Below are positions 23,645-35,399 of a stretch of DNA of 64,000 nucleotides, in pieces. The position numbers were made by a program, and so were the translations under genes. A model generated the notes under the pieces. The model had not been told where the DNA came from and ran no database searches. It saw only the letters and a list, made by a program, of their open reading frames with translations. Position 1 is the first letter of the stretch; every line of letters begins with the position of its first letter. Where the stretch lies: positions 992,001-1,056,000 of the forward strand of contig BRON01000003.1 in NCBI GenBank assembly GCA_024345305.1, written 5' to 3'. The DNA comes from Mrakia gelida. Lineage: Eukaryota; Basidiomycota; Tremellomycetes; Cystofilobasidiales; Mrakiaceae.

Positions 23645-25850
23645 ATGAAGATTCCCGCACGGACGTCCCACAAGAGGAAGAAGGGAGAGGAAGACAAAGA
23701 CGACGAACCCTCGGTTTCCGCTCAAGGCGACGTTCTCCTGCTTGTTACTGCTCCCCTCAAGAGGAAGATGAACGCTCTCCTGAAGAAGGGGAAGACTGCG
23801 ACGAAGTGGAAGGAAGGACCCGGTCCTCTCGGAAGGTTCCCTTTGGATGTTCTGGATCTGGTGAGCTCGATCTCCCCGACGCGACTTCTTTCTTCTTTGT
23901 CCGTTCGTGTCTGACGTTCTTTCGCTTTCGCTCGGTCCTCCGAAGATCATCTCAGTCGACTCTGATCTCGACGTGAGCTAGAGTAATAATCGGAAGCGAG
24001 CCAGACGAGCGAATTATTGACTCCCAACTCTGGCTTGATTTTGACTCAGCTTCGAGACCGTCTCGCTCTCGCCTCGACGTGCCGCTACTTCAGGACGTGC
24101 TACACGGACGGTGCGTCTATATATCATCTCACCGAAGAATCAAACCTCGAGCTGAACCTTTCCTCTTCCTTTTCACTCAGTTGTCTTCCAGGTACGTTTC
24201 GAAACTCGTCAACGCGATTTCGAACGCGTCCGTGAGCTGATCGATTTTCCCTTTTTGTCCCTCCCCAGGTCCTCTACCACTCTCATCACCCCTACACCCG
24301 ACTTCCCGCTCACATGACCACCATCGAAGAAGACGGAGTCAGCAGAGGAGACCGCTCCTTCTCCAACGCTGTCGTCCGTTTCGAAGGACCCGTCCATCGA
24401 GGCTGGAACGTTGCTCGACACATCTTCTCCTCCTCTCGCGTCACTCAGGACGGCTGGGGTGTTCTCAACCACGAATGGGAGCTGGTTGGGAAGTCAAAGC
24501 AAAATGCGGAGAGGAGGGAACTCGCTGAGCTTCTGGAAGAGGAGAAGGAGGCGAAGAGGGACGCGTTTGAGGTCGAGGTTCGAAAGGAGGTCATCGCGAA
24601 TCTGGCTTACTGGCAGTCGAAGAAGGATATCTACGACGCTACCGTAGCATCGGGAGCTCAGGAGAGGGTGGACGCAGGCTTGCCACCCGCTCATCGGTTC
24701 GGGGACAAGAAACCGATAACGTTCGACAGTCCGGAATGGGGATCGCACTTGGAATGGGGGATTCGACGTCGTCTCGACTCCGTGCTTTATCAGAAGCATG
24801 TTCTAGTATATGGAGCGTGGTGAGTCTCACGCCAGTTTCTCGTCTGGTCTACATTGCTTTGCTGAATCCATTCTTCGTCTTTTGAAAGGCTCGACTTCGA
24901 AAATCAGTCAGTGGTCACCACGCGACGCGTCTAAAATCACGCTCGTTTTACGGCCGTCTGACTTTCTCACGTCTTCTCCTCGACTTTTTTAAGTGCTCGT
25001 ATCACCGCTGAAACTACCAGAGACCCGTGGGAGTCACCATGGAGATCCATCGTCACCTCCGTTGTCAACAAACCAAGGATCACTCGAACTGTTCGTTTTG
25101 TGACGCGACGTCGTCCCTTGTCCTGCCTTCAGATTCTGACCGACGCTTCTTCTTCACCTCAAACAGGACTCCAAGGCGATCTACAACTTCACTGATCAAG
25201 AGCTCAAGTCCCTACCACCCTGCAAGCTCGTGAGTCCCGCCGCCGTTCGTACAAACATCAGTCGACTCGTCGGACGCGATGCTTGGAGTTTGACGCAGGG
25301 CTGACGTTCCAATTCCCATGCTTGAACTAGAACGATAAGGAGAGAGGATACGGGAAGTAGTGAGTCGAGGTGGAAATCTCCACTCTTGGAGCTTCTCGAC
25401 TTCTCGATCCAAAGCTAACGATCCTTTCATTTTCGTTTCAACTCCTCAGCCTCCACATCGCCGCCCTTGAAGCACACCACTATCGCACTCGAGCCAGAAC
25501 AGCATCAAAAGAAGAGTACGAGTGAGTCGCCGAAGATTTCGTTCACGCCTTCGTCTCCAAACGAACGAAAACAAAAGGCGACGCGTCGCGCCGTCGAGAG
25601 CGAAACTGACCTCTCGTTGACTTCCTCTCCCCAGTCAAGCACTTCAACTCAGAAAGAAGAAAATAAAAGAGTGGGTTTCAACTTCGAGTCTCTCGTTGCG
25701 AGCCCCTTTACGCGTCGAGACTGCCTCACTGAAGCGAACTATCTCGTCGTGTCCTCTTCTCGGCTCAGGCTCATGCAGAAGAGGTGGGAGTCTCGTGCAC
25801 CTCTTGGTGGGAGAAGATATGGAGCCGGTAGCTTTAATCGAAGGTGGTAG
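23645..25850 (+). CDS. F-box protein with XPA-C-like C-terminal domain, copy B
   Basis: Twelve exons: 23645..23860, 23946..23972, 24050..24110, 24181..24191, 24269..24819, 24889..24906, 24994..25090, 25167..25229, 25331..25359, 25450..25521, 25635..25670 and 25769..25850; 420 aa. This is the most divergent member. The acidic N-terminus is short and unlike copies A and C. The F-box is kept (GRFPLDVLDL, LRDRLALASTCRYFRTCY), as is the middle region (DGWGVLNHEWE, VYGAW). The XPA-C-like part is present: RDPWESPWRS, NKPRITRT, DSKAIYNFTDQELKSLP, then HIAALEAHHYRTRA and a basic RKKKIKE helix. The last exon (MQKRWESRAPLGGRRYGAG) has no counterpart in A or C. Exons of 27, 61, 11 and 18 nt occur at family-conserved places. 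It could be neofunctionalised or drifting; there are no internal stops. Confidence 0.78.
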
Positions 25851-26980
25851 TGTAGTCTCCTTTTGAACCTTGCGGGAGAGGAGAGAGGGAAGCCAGGTGG
25901 AGCACGTCGAGTCGCAATCGTGCGAGCGACGCGAGTTTGGATCGAATGTCTGGTACACGTCCCTTTTAGGGCGGTGTGGGGGTTTGGAGAGGAAGTGAGG
26001 AGTTCTTCTCGGTTCGTTCGTTCTTTCGTTTTGCTTTCTTCTCGACGCGTCTCTTCCCCTTTTCTCCTGTCTCGGTTAGAGACTCCGCTTCTATAGGTTC
26101 TGGGCCTCGCCCTTCTGTTTATATTTAGTCCTCTGCTTCCCTTCGCCGACTCTTCTCGTTCTGTAGATACCTTTGCCCGAAACCTTCCCCTCGCGACGCG
26201 CCTCACTCACGTTCCCCTTTTTCTTCTCGGCCTTCCCTTCCGTCTCGACTCTCTTGCTTAGTACATACTTTTCTCGGTTCTCGCCTTCTCTGCCTCTTCC
26301 GTTTTATAGCTTATACCCCTTTTTGGCTTTGCTGTGACCGCTGATGGTCTCGCGTCGTGTCTCACCGTCCTTCCTCCCTTTCGCTAGCTACTCCCTCCAG
26401 CCTCGTTCCTCTTCTCGGTGCTTCGGACTGCGGATCATCTTTAGTATAAAGAGTGGGCTAGTTTTGACCTTCTTGCTATTCATCAACTTTCACCCCAGAA
26501 TTGGTCAACTTCTCAGCTTCCCTTCTCGTCTCCCTTTCTCATCTTCCCTTCTCCAGAACCAGTCTCGCCGTCAAGTCGCCCAGTAGTAGTTCTCATTCTC
26601 CCTCGCGTAGTTCTCAAGTCGCTAGTAGTAGTTCTCGTTTTCCCTTCTCCACCGACCTCCCTTCCTTCTCCCAGCCCACCCCAAAGCCTCCAAGAGCTGA
26701 AACCTCAACGAGCACTCGCCAGCGTCGTTCCTCCCACGAACCTCGATAGAGCTACCCACCACAACCCCACCTAGAGACCTTTACTTTACCGTAGAACGCC
26801 CACAGCGGGATCCGTTATATTTCAGGTATCTTATGTCCAAGGAAGTCTCCTTTCGAGGAATTCGAGACCTTGTATGTAGACTCTCGCTGACGCGACGAGG
26901 CTGCGCCGACTTTGAATCAGGGGAGGTCGATCCCGTTTCGTCCTCTCTCCTCCCTCCCGACTTCACCCTTTCTTCTCGCC
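25851..26980. other. Long intergenic region between F-box copies B and C
   Basis: At 1.13 kb this is the largest gap in the window. It is T/C-rich on the plus strand and contains near-repeats of agtagtagttctc (around 26583 and 26623). Just before 26981 it carries a leader (around 26885-26980) clearly related to that of copy A. No open frame has support. It may hold a long promoter, a non-coding transcript or a decayed gene. Confidence 0.5.
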
Positions 26981-29453
26981 ATGGAGAATCAAGAACCGGT
27001 CGCATCAACCTCAGCAGCAGCCCCTTCTTCAGAGAACCCTCTCAAGAGAAAGGAACGAGACGAGGACGAGCACGAGGAAGAGGAGCAACACGACGACGAG
27101 AAGGAGGATCCCAGCTTCAACGAGGATGTCGACTCGACTCTCGCTCCAAAGGCTCCCCTCCGTCCTGCGAAGAAGAAGGCCAAGAAGGAGAAGAAGCCTC
27201 TCGTCAAGAAGGTCGCCGTATGGAAGGATATCCAACAGTGGAAGGAAGGGGACGATCCTTTGGGGAGATTCCCTATCGAAGTTCTCGACATGGTGAGCTC
27301 GAGGCGCTTCCCTCCATCTTCTTCGGCACCTTCTCCACCTCGTTTCTCTGCGAGTTTGGAAAGGAGTCTCGCTGACCCTTTTCGACTCTGGCATTCATTC
27401 AGATCATCTCCATCGATTCTGACTTGGATGTGAGTACTCGAGCGAAGGAAGAGGAGAGAACGCGAGAGGTAGAGCAAGAAGGGAGGAACGAAGCGAGCTC
27501 ACCTCCTCCCTTCCTTCCCCACGTTCAGCTTCGAGACCACCTCGCCCTCGCTGGAACCTGCCGCTACTTCAGGTCTTGTTATCGAGATGGTGAGCTTCTC
27601 CTGACTCTCCCGTGCTGCAACGAACTACTTTCTGACCTACCCTCCTCGTTCTTTAGTCGTCTTTCAAGTTGGTCGCTCGCTCTCCCTCTTCCCTTCCCCG
27701 CATTCACTCGACCTTTCGTCTGACCTCCTCTCATTCATCCCAGGTCCTCTACTACTCCAAAAACCCCAAATCTCGACTCCCAGCTCACATGCTCAGGATC
27801 GGAGACGACGGAAGCTGCAGCAACGACGAATACTACGGTCGAAACCCACACATGAGCATCCCTTTCGAAGGGCCAGTTCGACGAGGTTGGAACGTCGCGA
27901 GGAAGATCTTCTCCTCTGGATCCTTCTCTCAGGATGGTTGGGGAGTTCCCAACGAGGAGTGGGAGTCGGGTGGGAAGCTCAAGCAGGACGAGGAGAGGGC
28001 CGAGCTGTCGAAGGCACTCGAGGAGGAGAGGGAGGGCAGGAGAGACGCGTTCAGGGTCGAGACCGAGCAGGAGGAGGCGCAGAGCCTTGCACACTGGACG
28101 AGAAGGAAGGAGGAGTGGGATGCTACCGTTCTGGCACAAGCTCAGACGAGAATCGACGCCGGACTGGATCCATCTCCTCCCTACTACCCGAGGAAGTCCA
28201 TGAGCGCTGAGGACCTGGAGAAGCGAGTTCAAGGAAGGATCGACTCCATGGTCTACACTCAGTCGAGGGTTTATGGATCTTGGTAAGTGTATCACCTTCG
28301 ACTCTCGCTGCGAATCGAGTACTGAGACATTCCTTCTTCATAGGCTCGAACCGGACCTCCCTCAGTGAGCATTTCGATCGACGCGACGAATTCCCCTCGG
28401 CTCTACCGTCGCTGCCCCTTGACCACCTCCGTTCTTTGTCCCCCGTGCTCGACAGATCTCCCGCCGATCCCTCCGAGAAGCCGATTCGAGATCCCTGGGA
28501 GTCAGCTTGGCGAGAGAACGTGACGACCGCCGTCAACAAACCAAAGATCAGTCGAAGCGTTCGTTCACGTTCTCCCCTTGCATTTCGCTTGCCCTTTCGG
28601 TTCTCTCCAGCTCACCATCCGTTCCGTCCTTCTGGTAAGGGACCGTTAGGACGCCAAAGCCTTGTTCAAAGTCTCAGATCGAGAACTGTTGACTCTGCCG
28701 CTCGTCAAGCTCGTACGTCGCGTCCCTTGTCTTTCGCGACTCTTCGACGCGACGGAACACTTACGACCAACTCCACCTCTCCTTTTGAACAGTACTATTG
28801 GAAGGCAGGAGCACCAAAGCAGTGAGCTGGTCGTCTCGAGTCCGTCGCTCGTCGTCGTTCCTGACCGGTCTCATCTCTCCTCTTTCGCGTTCTTGGATAG
28901 CTTCCGTCGAACGGCCGTCGAGGCACTCGCTCTCAGATCCCATGGTGGAGTTCGTGGTCACGACGAGTATCTGTGAGTCCGTCCCCTTCGGGTGGGACCT
29001 TCAAGATGAAGAGGGAGACGAGACGCGAGTACTACGAGAAAGAGAATCGTCGCTGACCTGGACGCGTTCGTCTATCGTTCTTCGATCAGCGAGAAACTCA
29101 AGATCCGAAAAGAGAAAGGTGAGTCGGTCTGAGAGCGAAGAAGAAGTGAGAAGGCGAGGGAAATCAGGAAAGACGGCGAGGTGCCCTCTTGCGTTCTCAC
29201 CTAAGTTCATCGAAGCTGACGCTCTTTTTCTCTCTCTTCCTTCCCCCTTTCCTCTGCTTGCCCAGCTCACGACACCCGAGTCAAGAACGGAACGTGAGTC
29301 TCTTTTATCTCGCTCGAAAGAAGCCCGTCGAACTCGAGAGCCGAGTCCTCACTGATCGTTCGACCCTCCCTTTCCGTCCTTCGTTCCCCTCCCAGTCTTC
29401 AAGTCGCCAAATCCAAGCCACCCAAAGTCCCCCGAGGCAGAATCAACTGGTGA
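26981..29453 (+). CDS. F-box protein with XPA-C-like C-terminal domain, copy C
   Basis: Thirteen exons: 26981..27292, 27403..27429, 27529..27589, 27657..27667, 27744..28282, 28344..28364, 28456..28558, 28650..28712, 28793..28821, 28901..28972, 29090..29118, 29266..29293 and 29396..29453; 450 aa. The first 104 residues are nearly the same as in copy A (ENPLKRKERDEDEHEEEEQ, then VAVWKDIQQWKEGDDPLGRF), so A and C are recent duplicates. The F-box is GRFPIEVLDM plus LRDHLALAGTCRYFRSCY. The C-terminal part has RDPWESAWRENV, NKPKISRS, DAKALFKVSDRELLTLP, HFRRTAVEALALRSHGG, EKLKIRKEKA and HDTRVKNGT. It ends in a short basic tail (KPPKVPRGRINW), whereas copy A ends in an acidic aromatic tail. The role is unknown; an SCF substrate adaptor with a possible nucleic-acid-binding tail is inferred. 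Confidence 0.8.
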
Positions 29454-29800
29454 TTGGACGCCATCAGGTCGAGCTTCGTTGGAGGGAAGGCCGGAGCGAG
29501 GGGAGGAGTCGCGTCGAGTCGGTCCGTTGAGGTCTTTGCATGCTTTCCATTTCGTTCCTTTCTTTCTTCTTTTGCTTCTCTATCATTAACGACTAATGAA
29601 ACGTACTCGAGCTGGAAGAGAGATGGCGCTGAGACAGAGTGAGCGAGGAAGCTCGAGAAGAGAGCGCGTCGTTCAAGGTCAACATCTCCCTCGCCTCTGC
29701 TATTCCGCCCACTTTTCGTTTCTCGATCCTCCTATCTTTCAAATATTCTCCCCTCCCCGTGTAGCTCTTCCTCTCTGCCCTACATCAAATCTCACCCAGA
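29454..29800. other. Intergenic region
   Basis: 3' UTR of F-box copy C and promoter of the Nudix gene; T/C-rich toward 29800. No gene is seen. Confidence 0.5.
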
Positions 29801-31309
29801 ATGACGTTCTTCTCCCCTTGGAGCTCTCGTTCGAACTCCAAAAGGGCTCGAGATCGAGCTCTCCATCGTCTGCTCATGAACCCTCACCATCTCGTTCGAC
29901 TTTTCACGAGAACCACACCTCTCCTCTCTACCCTCACCAAACCAACCCTCTCACCCTCTCATCGACCTTTCTCTCTCAGTATGGCTAAGCAAGCACCCAA
30001 GATCTTGAAGACGTCTCCCATCGAGGGATCGAAAGCCAAGTTCGTTGAGCTCAAGCAGATCGTCTACGAGGATGAGGACGGGAAGGAGGTGAGTCCAGGA
30101 GACGGCTGCGGATGAAACACTGCTAGGAGGGGCGAAGATGGTGGGCTTGGAAGGGATGGAGGAGGAGAGGAGGGAGGGAAGGAAGGACAGGGAAGGGAAA
30201 GGATCGAGCTCACCATCTCCCTCCCCTTCCTTCCTTCCTCTCGTTCACTTCACCAGCGTCTCTGGGAAGTCGCCACTCGAAAGACTCGAGGATCAGGAGG
30301 AGTAGATGGTCAGTCTCCCTCCTCCCCTTTCGATTCCCTTCTCTCCATCCAAACTCAACACCTGTTCCCGCTGCTCTTGCTTGTTCGCAGCCGTCGCCAT
30401 CTTCGCTCTCCTTCACTCTCCCACCCATCCCACTCGAACGATCGTCATCGAGCAGTACAGACCTCCCATCGGAAAGACCATCATCGAGCTCCCCGCTGGA
30501 CTCATCGACGAGGGAGAAGGACCTGAGAAGACGGCGCTGAGGGAGCTTGCGGAGGAGACGGGATACGCGGGAGGAAGCAGGGAGGGAGGAGAGGCGAAGG
30601 TGAAGAGCGTTAGTGGGGTGATGGTCTCTGATCCCGGTGAGTTTGAGAGCATGAAGACCTCCGAGAAGCTGCTTGGAGGAAGGATGGTGGGATCACGCTG
30701 CTCGAAGGGGCAGAGTCAGAGCGAACTCGAGATCGTGGGACGACGTGCTGATCTTGTCCCGTCTCTTCTTTCTCTCGACTCAAAGGAATGACCGACGCCA
30801 ACATGCACCTCGTCACCGTCGACGTCAAGCTTCCTGGAGGAGAGCTGAAGGCACCCAAGCCCAAGCTCGAAGCTGGAGAGCACATCGTTCAGCGACTCGT
30901 AGAAATCGGGCAGCTTTGGGAGATCCTCCAGGGTACGTCTAACTTGCCTCTTCTTCATCTCGATAGAGACGAAGCTCACTCTCATCTCTTCACGTTCTGC
31001 AGAGTACGAATCTCGAGGCTTCGTGATCGACGCTCGACTCGCCCATCTCGTTCGTTTCCCTCCTCCCTCGTTCTTGCCCTCGTCTCGTTTCCTCGCTCAC
31101 CTCCTTTTCGCTTGTTCGTTCTTTCCCAGGCCTACGGTCTCCACATCGCCAAGGAACTCTCCTCCTCCTCCTCTTCCTCTTCTTCCCCGGTCGAAGGCGG
31201 AGTCAGCCAGGAGGAGATCGTCGAAGCAGAGACCGCTCACGCAGACGAGGTCGAGACGAACGCGAAGGGAGAGAAAATTGCTGAGCAGTCGAGCGCTCCT
31301 GTTTCTTGA
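29801..31309 (+). CDS. Nudix hydrolase, ADP-ribose/ADP-sugar pyrophosphatase
   Basis: Exons 29801..30088, 30257..30308, 30391..30636, 30786..30932, 31003..31049 and 31130..31309 give 319 aa. The Nudix box is complete: GLIDEGEGPEKTAL followed directly by RELAEETGY, fitting GX5EX7REUXEEXGU with all catalytic Glu residues. It is preceded by VIEQYRPPIGKTIIELPAG and followed by MTDANMHLVTVDV, the pattern of the ADP-ribose pyrophosphatase group (yeast Ysa1, human NUDT5), which splits ADP-ribose to AMP and ribose-5-phosphate. The first 60 residues are Arg/Ser/Leu-rich without acidic residues until later (HLVRLFTRTTPLLSTLTK), like a mitochondrial targeting peptide. A second in-frame Met (SMAKQAPKILK) would give a cytosolic form. 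The C-terminus is an acidic Ser-rich tail. Confidence 0.93.
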
Positions 31310-31635
31310 GGAGGTCCGAAGAGCTGTCTGTGTAGCTTTACTTTGTACTTGCTGTTGTACGAGAGGATGAGGGTGTGTGTTGATTCATTCGTCGTGCATA
31401 GACATCGAGAGAGAAGAGCGGACGCGACCGGCGCGTCGAGGAGAGGGAGAAACTAGACAGGAGAGAGAGGAAAAGACGAAGGCATATCGGGGAACCCAGA
31501 GAGAGAGAGTATGGAAGGAAAAGGGGGCATATAGGTAGAGAGGATTTGAGAGTTCGTGAACAAAGAGAACGAGAAGGAGAGAAATCTAACGAAACGAGAC
31601 CAAAACGAAACCACACCGACGAAACGAGCGATCCT
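31310..31635. other. Convergent intergenic region
   Basis: This gap lies between the 3' ends of the Nudix gene (plus) and the kinase gene (minus). It is purine-rich on the plus strand in its second half. No gene is seen. Confidence 0.5.
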
Positions 31636-34600
31636 CTAGCTCTTCCTCCTGAAGCTCATGCTCTTGAAAGCACTCGCCAACCTCGACCCCTTCGAAACAC
31701 TCCCCGTCACGGTCCCCTCCGTCGGAGCCGTCGCGTCCGTCCACTGGGAGCTCATCGTGTTCATCGTCCAAGGTGTCCCAGACCTGTCTCGTTCCCTGTC
31801 CAACATCTCTCGATCGAACATCGCTTCTCCTCCAGCTCGACTCAAGCTCCCACCCGAGAACAAGTTCTTCAACCCCTTGATACTCTTCCTCCCCCTCAAC
31901 CCCCCACTCCGACTCTCGCTAGCGAAGTAGTCGGGCTGTTTCTGAGGAGGAGGCGAACCCCAACCTTGACCTCGTCGTTCGACGGAGGAGGAGGAGAGGA
32001 GGACTTCGTCGGAGGGTCCTGGAGTTGGAGGAGGAGTAGCGAGTTGGACGGAGGAGCGCATTCCTTTGAGGTTTTTGAGCGATTTGAGGCGGAGGAGGGA
32101 GGGTTCGGGGAGGGGAGTTGGGGCGGGAGTGAGAGGGAGGGTGTTGGATGGGGAGGAGGTGGTTCGGTAGTGCGAGGTTGTGGATTGAGCTGGGGGTGCT
32201 GGATGTGGGAACTTGAGGAAAGATAGACGTTCGGTTTCGGCTGTGGTTCGGAGAGATGGAAGGAGGAGGAGATCAGAACAGGAGGTTCGAGTCGCGTCGC
32301 GTCGAAAAGGGAGAGCCAAGGAACGAACGCGTTTCTCCGCCGAGAGTCGACTTGGGATCGGTTGAGGTTTGGAAGAGAGCAAGAACTGGATGCAGGAGAG
32401 AGGGCGGTGATCAGCTCGGTCGTCGAGAGGAGGAAGAACAGCGGGGAACGAGGAAGAACAGGTTGGAACGAGACTCACGTTTCGACTGCGACCTCTTCAA
32501 CTTCGACGACCTGACCGAGTCCCTCACCAGGGGTGTCGAGAAGGCTCTGGCTGGCGAGGGAGCTCCGACGCTCTCTGGACAATCGGGGACAGGTCGGCCT
32601 CCCTGAAGGATGATTGGGACGCCGTTGAGAAGCGTTCGAGTAGGCGTAGCTTTGGGAGCGGCGAGGAGAGCGAGAGCTGAGCGAGTGGGAGTGGCGTTGA
32701 CGGATTCGATGAGGGGAGATACGGCGAGGTGGGTTTCGGAGACGGGAGAGGTGGGAGGAGAGGAGAGGAGAGAAGGGTCGTGGAGAGTTGAGCGAGCTTC
32801 CTCAACGATTCGTTCGACATTTCGGACCCACTGGAGAGAACGAAGAGATCAGATCAGCCCATCGTCAACGACAACGAGGGAAAAGAACAGCGAGAGGAAC
32901 GAACGAGGGAGATCCGGTCGAGACGAAGATCGAGAGAAGCAGCTTCGAGGGCATCCGAGCTCTGAGAAGAATGCAATGACGGTATCGCTGGTAGAGAGAT
33001 GGAGGAGGCAGAGTCAGTCGAGAGAATCGGAAAGGCGAGGGCGACAGAGATCGACTCACTGTCGGCCAACCTCTTCTCGAGACTCGGTTCGAGGTTCTCA
33101 GCGGTGAGGAGTCGAGCAGCGGACCTGATCGGCTGCGGCGAGCCTGGATACAAATTCGAGCAAGAGTCAGAAGGTGCTCGGAGAGAGATACGGCGGACAG
33201 AGAGAGAGAGAGATGCTCACCTGGAGGACCGCGTTCGAACGTGTCCCTCAGATCGTTCAAACTCTTCTGAACCTTCGCAGCTCGGATCGCCGCTTGAGCT
33301 GCTTTCCTCTTGCTAGGAGACTCGGTAGATCGGTCCTCTTGACGGACTGCGCGTGAAAGGAGGAGGGAAGTTAGCTTTGACGAAACAACATGAGCTGTCG
33401 ACAATCACTTTTCAGCGACTCACCGAGCTGATCCCGTCGCTCTCCCTTCCCTTCGCCTCCCTTCTTCCCTCCAGCCTTCCCAACCTCTCCAACAACGTTC
33501 TCCTGCTGCACGTTCCCACCGCTGGTGGTGACGTCGATCAGGACTCTCGAGTGTCGTCTCTTCGTTCGAGGCGACTGATCCGCGGGAGCACCCAAGTTTC
33601 GAAGGTGCTGGCGAGGAGGAGATACTGGCGAGGCGATGGAAGTCGTTCGCTGAGATGGGGTGATGACAGATCCGCTGGGTGATGGGTTTTGAGATCGAGG
33701 AGGGCTGAGAGTATTGGCGGAAGGGATGGGGATCCGAGTGACCTTCGAGACAACGCGTCGACGAGGAGAAGAGACGGCGCCGTTGACGACCTTCTTCGTT
33801 GGCGAATGCACTGAGGTGACGAAGAAGCCCAGGAAAATTCAGGTCTAGAATGAGCAGGAGCGAAACTGGGAGAGAGAAGCTCACCCTTGACCTTGACCGC
33901 CTTCGCCGTTCCGTTCGATCTCAACGTCTCCCGCGAAGGACTCATGGCCAGGCCAGCTCGAGGTTTCCTAGGAGGAGACATGTTGCCGTTCGCCTTGTGA
34001 CTGACGACTGGATCTCGGTAGATCGAGGAGGTGGTGCTGGTGACGCTGACGTTGAGCTGCTGAGGAGGAGAAGGAGCGGGTTGAGGAGGGAGAGGTTTCG
34101 ACGAATGCTTAATGTAGGAGGGAGTCGTCGAGGCTGTGGGAATAGAAATCACGCGGGTCAGTTCAGTTGGGGAGAGATAAGAACTTTAAAAGGGAGCTCG
34201 AGGGGAAAAGGAACGAACGCCTGGGAAGGTTTGGACTATCTCGCAGCGACGAGTGTTTCAAAGCGGACGATGCTGTGATCCGAGGGAGCTCGTCGGGATG
34301 TACCATGCGCTGAAGGAGATCCTCCATGCCTAGATGGTAACGGAAGCAAAGCGAACGCGATCGTTAGCTTGGGTGCGAGAGGAGAGAAAGAGAGGCGAAC
34401 GATCGAACTCGCCTACGCTCATCTCCCAAGTTCCAACCCACTCTCCTGCGACCGTCCTCTCGTAGTAGAGCTGTAGCTCGTCGGGCGAGGAGAACTGCTC
34501 TTGTTCCGACTCCTCGAAGGGCGTTCGACCGGTAAGGATCTCGAAGAGAGTGATCTGAAAGACGAGAAGATCGATCAGCGACGACCTTGACGGCGAAGTG

Positions 34601-35368
34601 AAAGAACGCGATGGACTGACACCTAGAGACCACACGTCCGACGTCCTCTCGTCGTGCTTCATCCCTCGTGCTCTGGAGGAAGAGAGGTACTCAGGCGTTC
34701 CCCAGCTGATGGTCGAGAAGAAGGGCTCCGAGGTCTTTTCAGGATCCCATTTCTGACGACGAGAGAGGGGGAAGACGCGTCAGTTCGCTTCTGAGTGACG
34801 GGGGGAAGGTAGATGTATTACTCACGGTAGCGAATCCGAAGTCTACGAGAACAGGAGTGTTGTCTTCCCTGAGGAGAACGTTGGCTGGTCTGAGAAGGGA
34901 AGCAAAGAATGGAGCGAGACGCGTCAGTCAACATCGAACCTCGAGCGAGCACCTCTCCCATGTTCCAACTTCGATTTTATCGGACTCACTTGATATCGTT
35001 GTGAGTGATGAAGTTCTCGTGAAGGAAGGATACAGCTGAGATGAGACCTCGGAAGTAAGGTCGTGCTTCCTCCTGTTCGACGCGAAACAAGGAAGGTCGG
35101 TCAGCTCTCGTCGAGGATTCTTTGCAGTTTCAAAACTTCGATATGCCGAGGACTACTCACCTCGCTGATGTTGACAGGCATGAGCCTTTCCAGGTAGGGC
35201 ATGACGACCAAGGCGTAAGAAGGCGAGATGATGAAGCTCTCAAAGGTGATGATGGATGGGTGTGAACGAGGGAGGGTTCGAAGCGTCCTCATCTCGTTCC
35301 ACAAGCTTCGAACTCGTGCTGCTGTGGTAGGAGTCTTGGATCGATGAACGAGCTTGATGGCGACCTGC

Positions 35369-35399
<31 letters not shown>

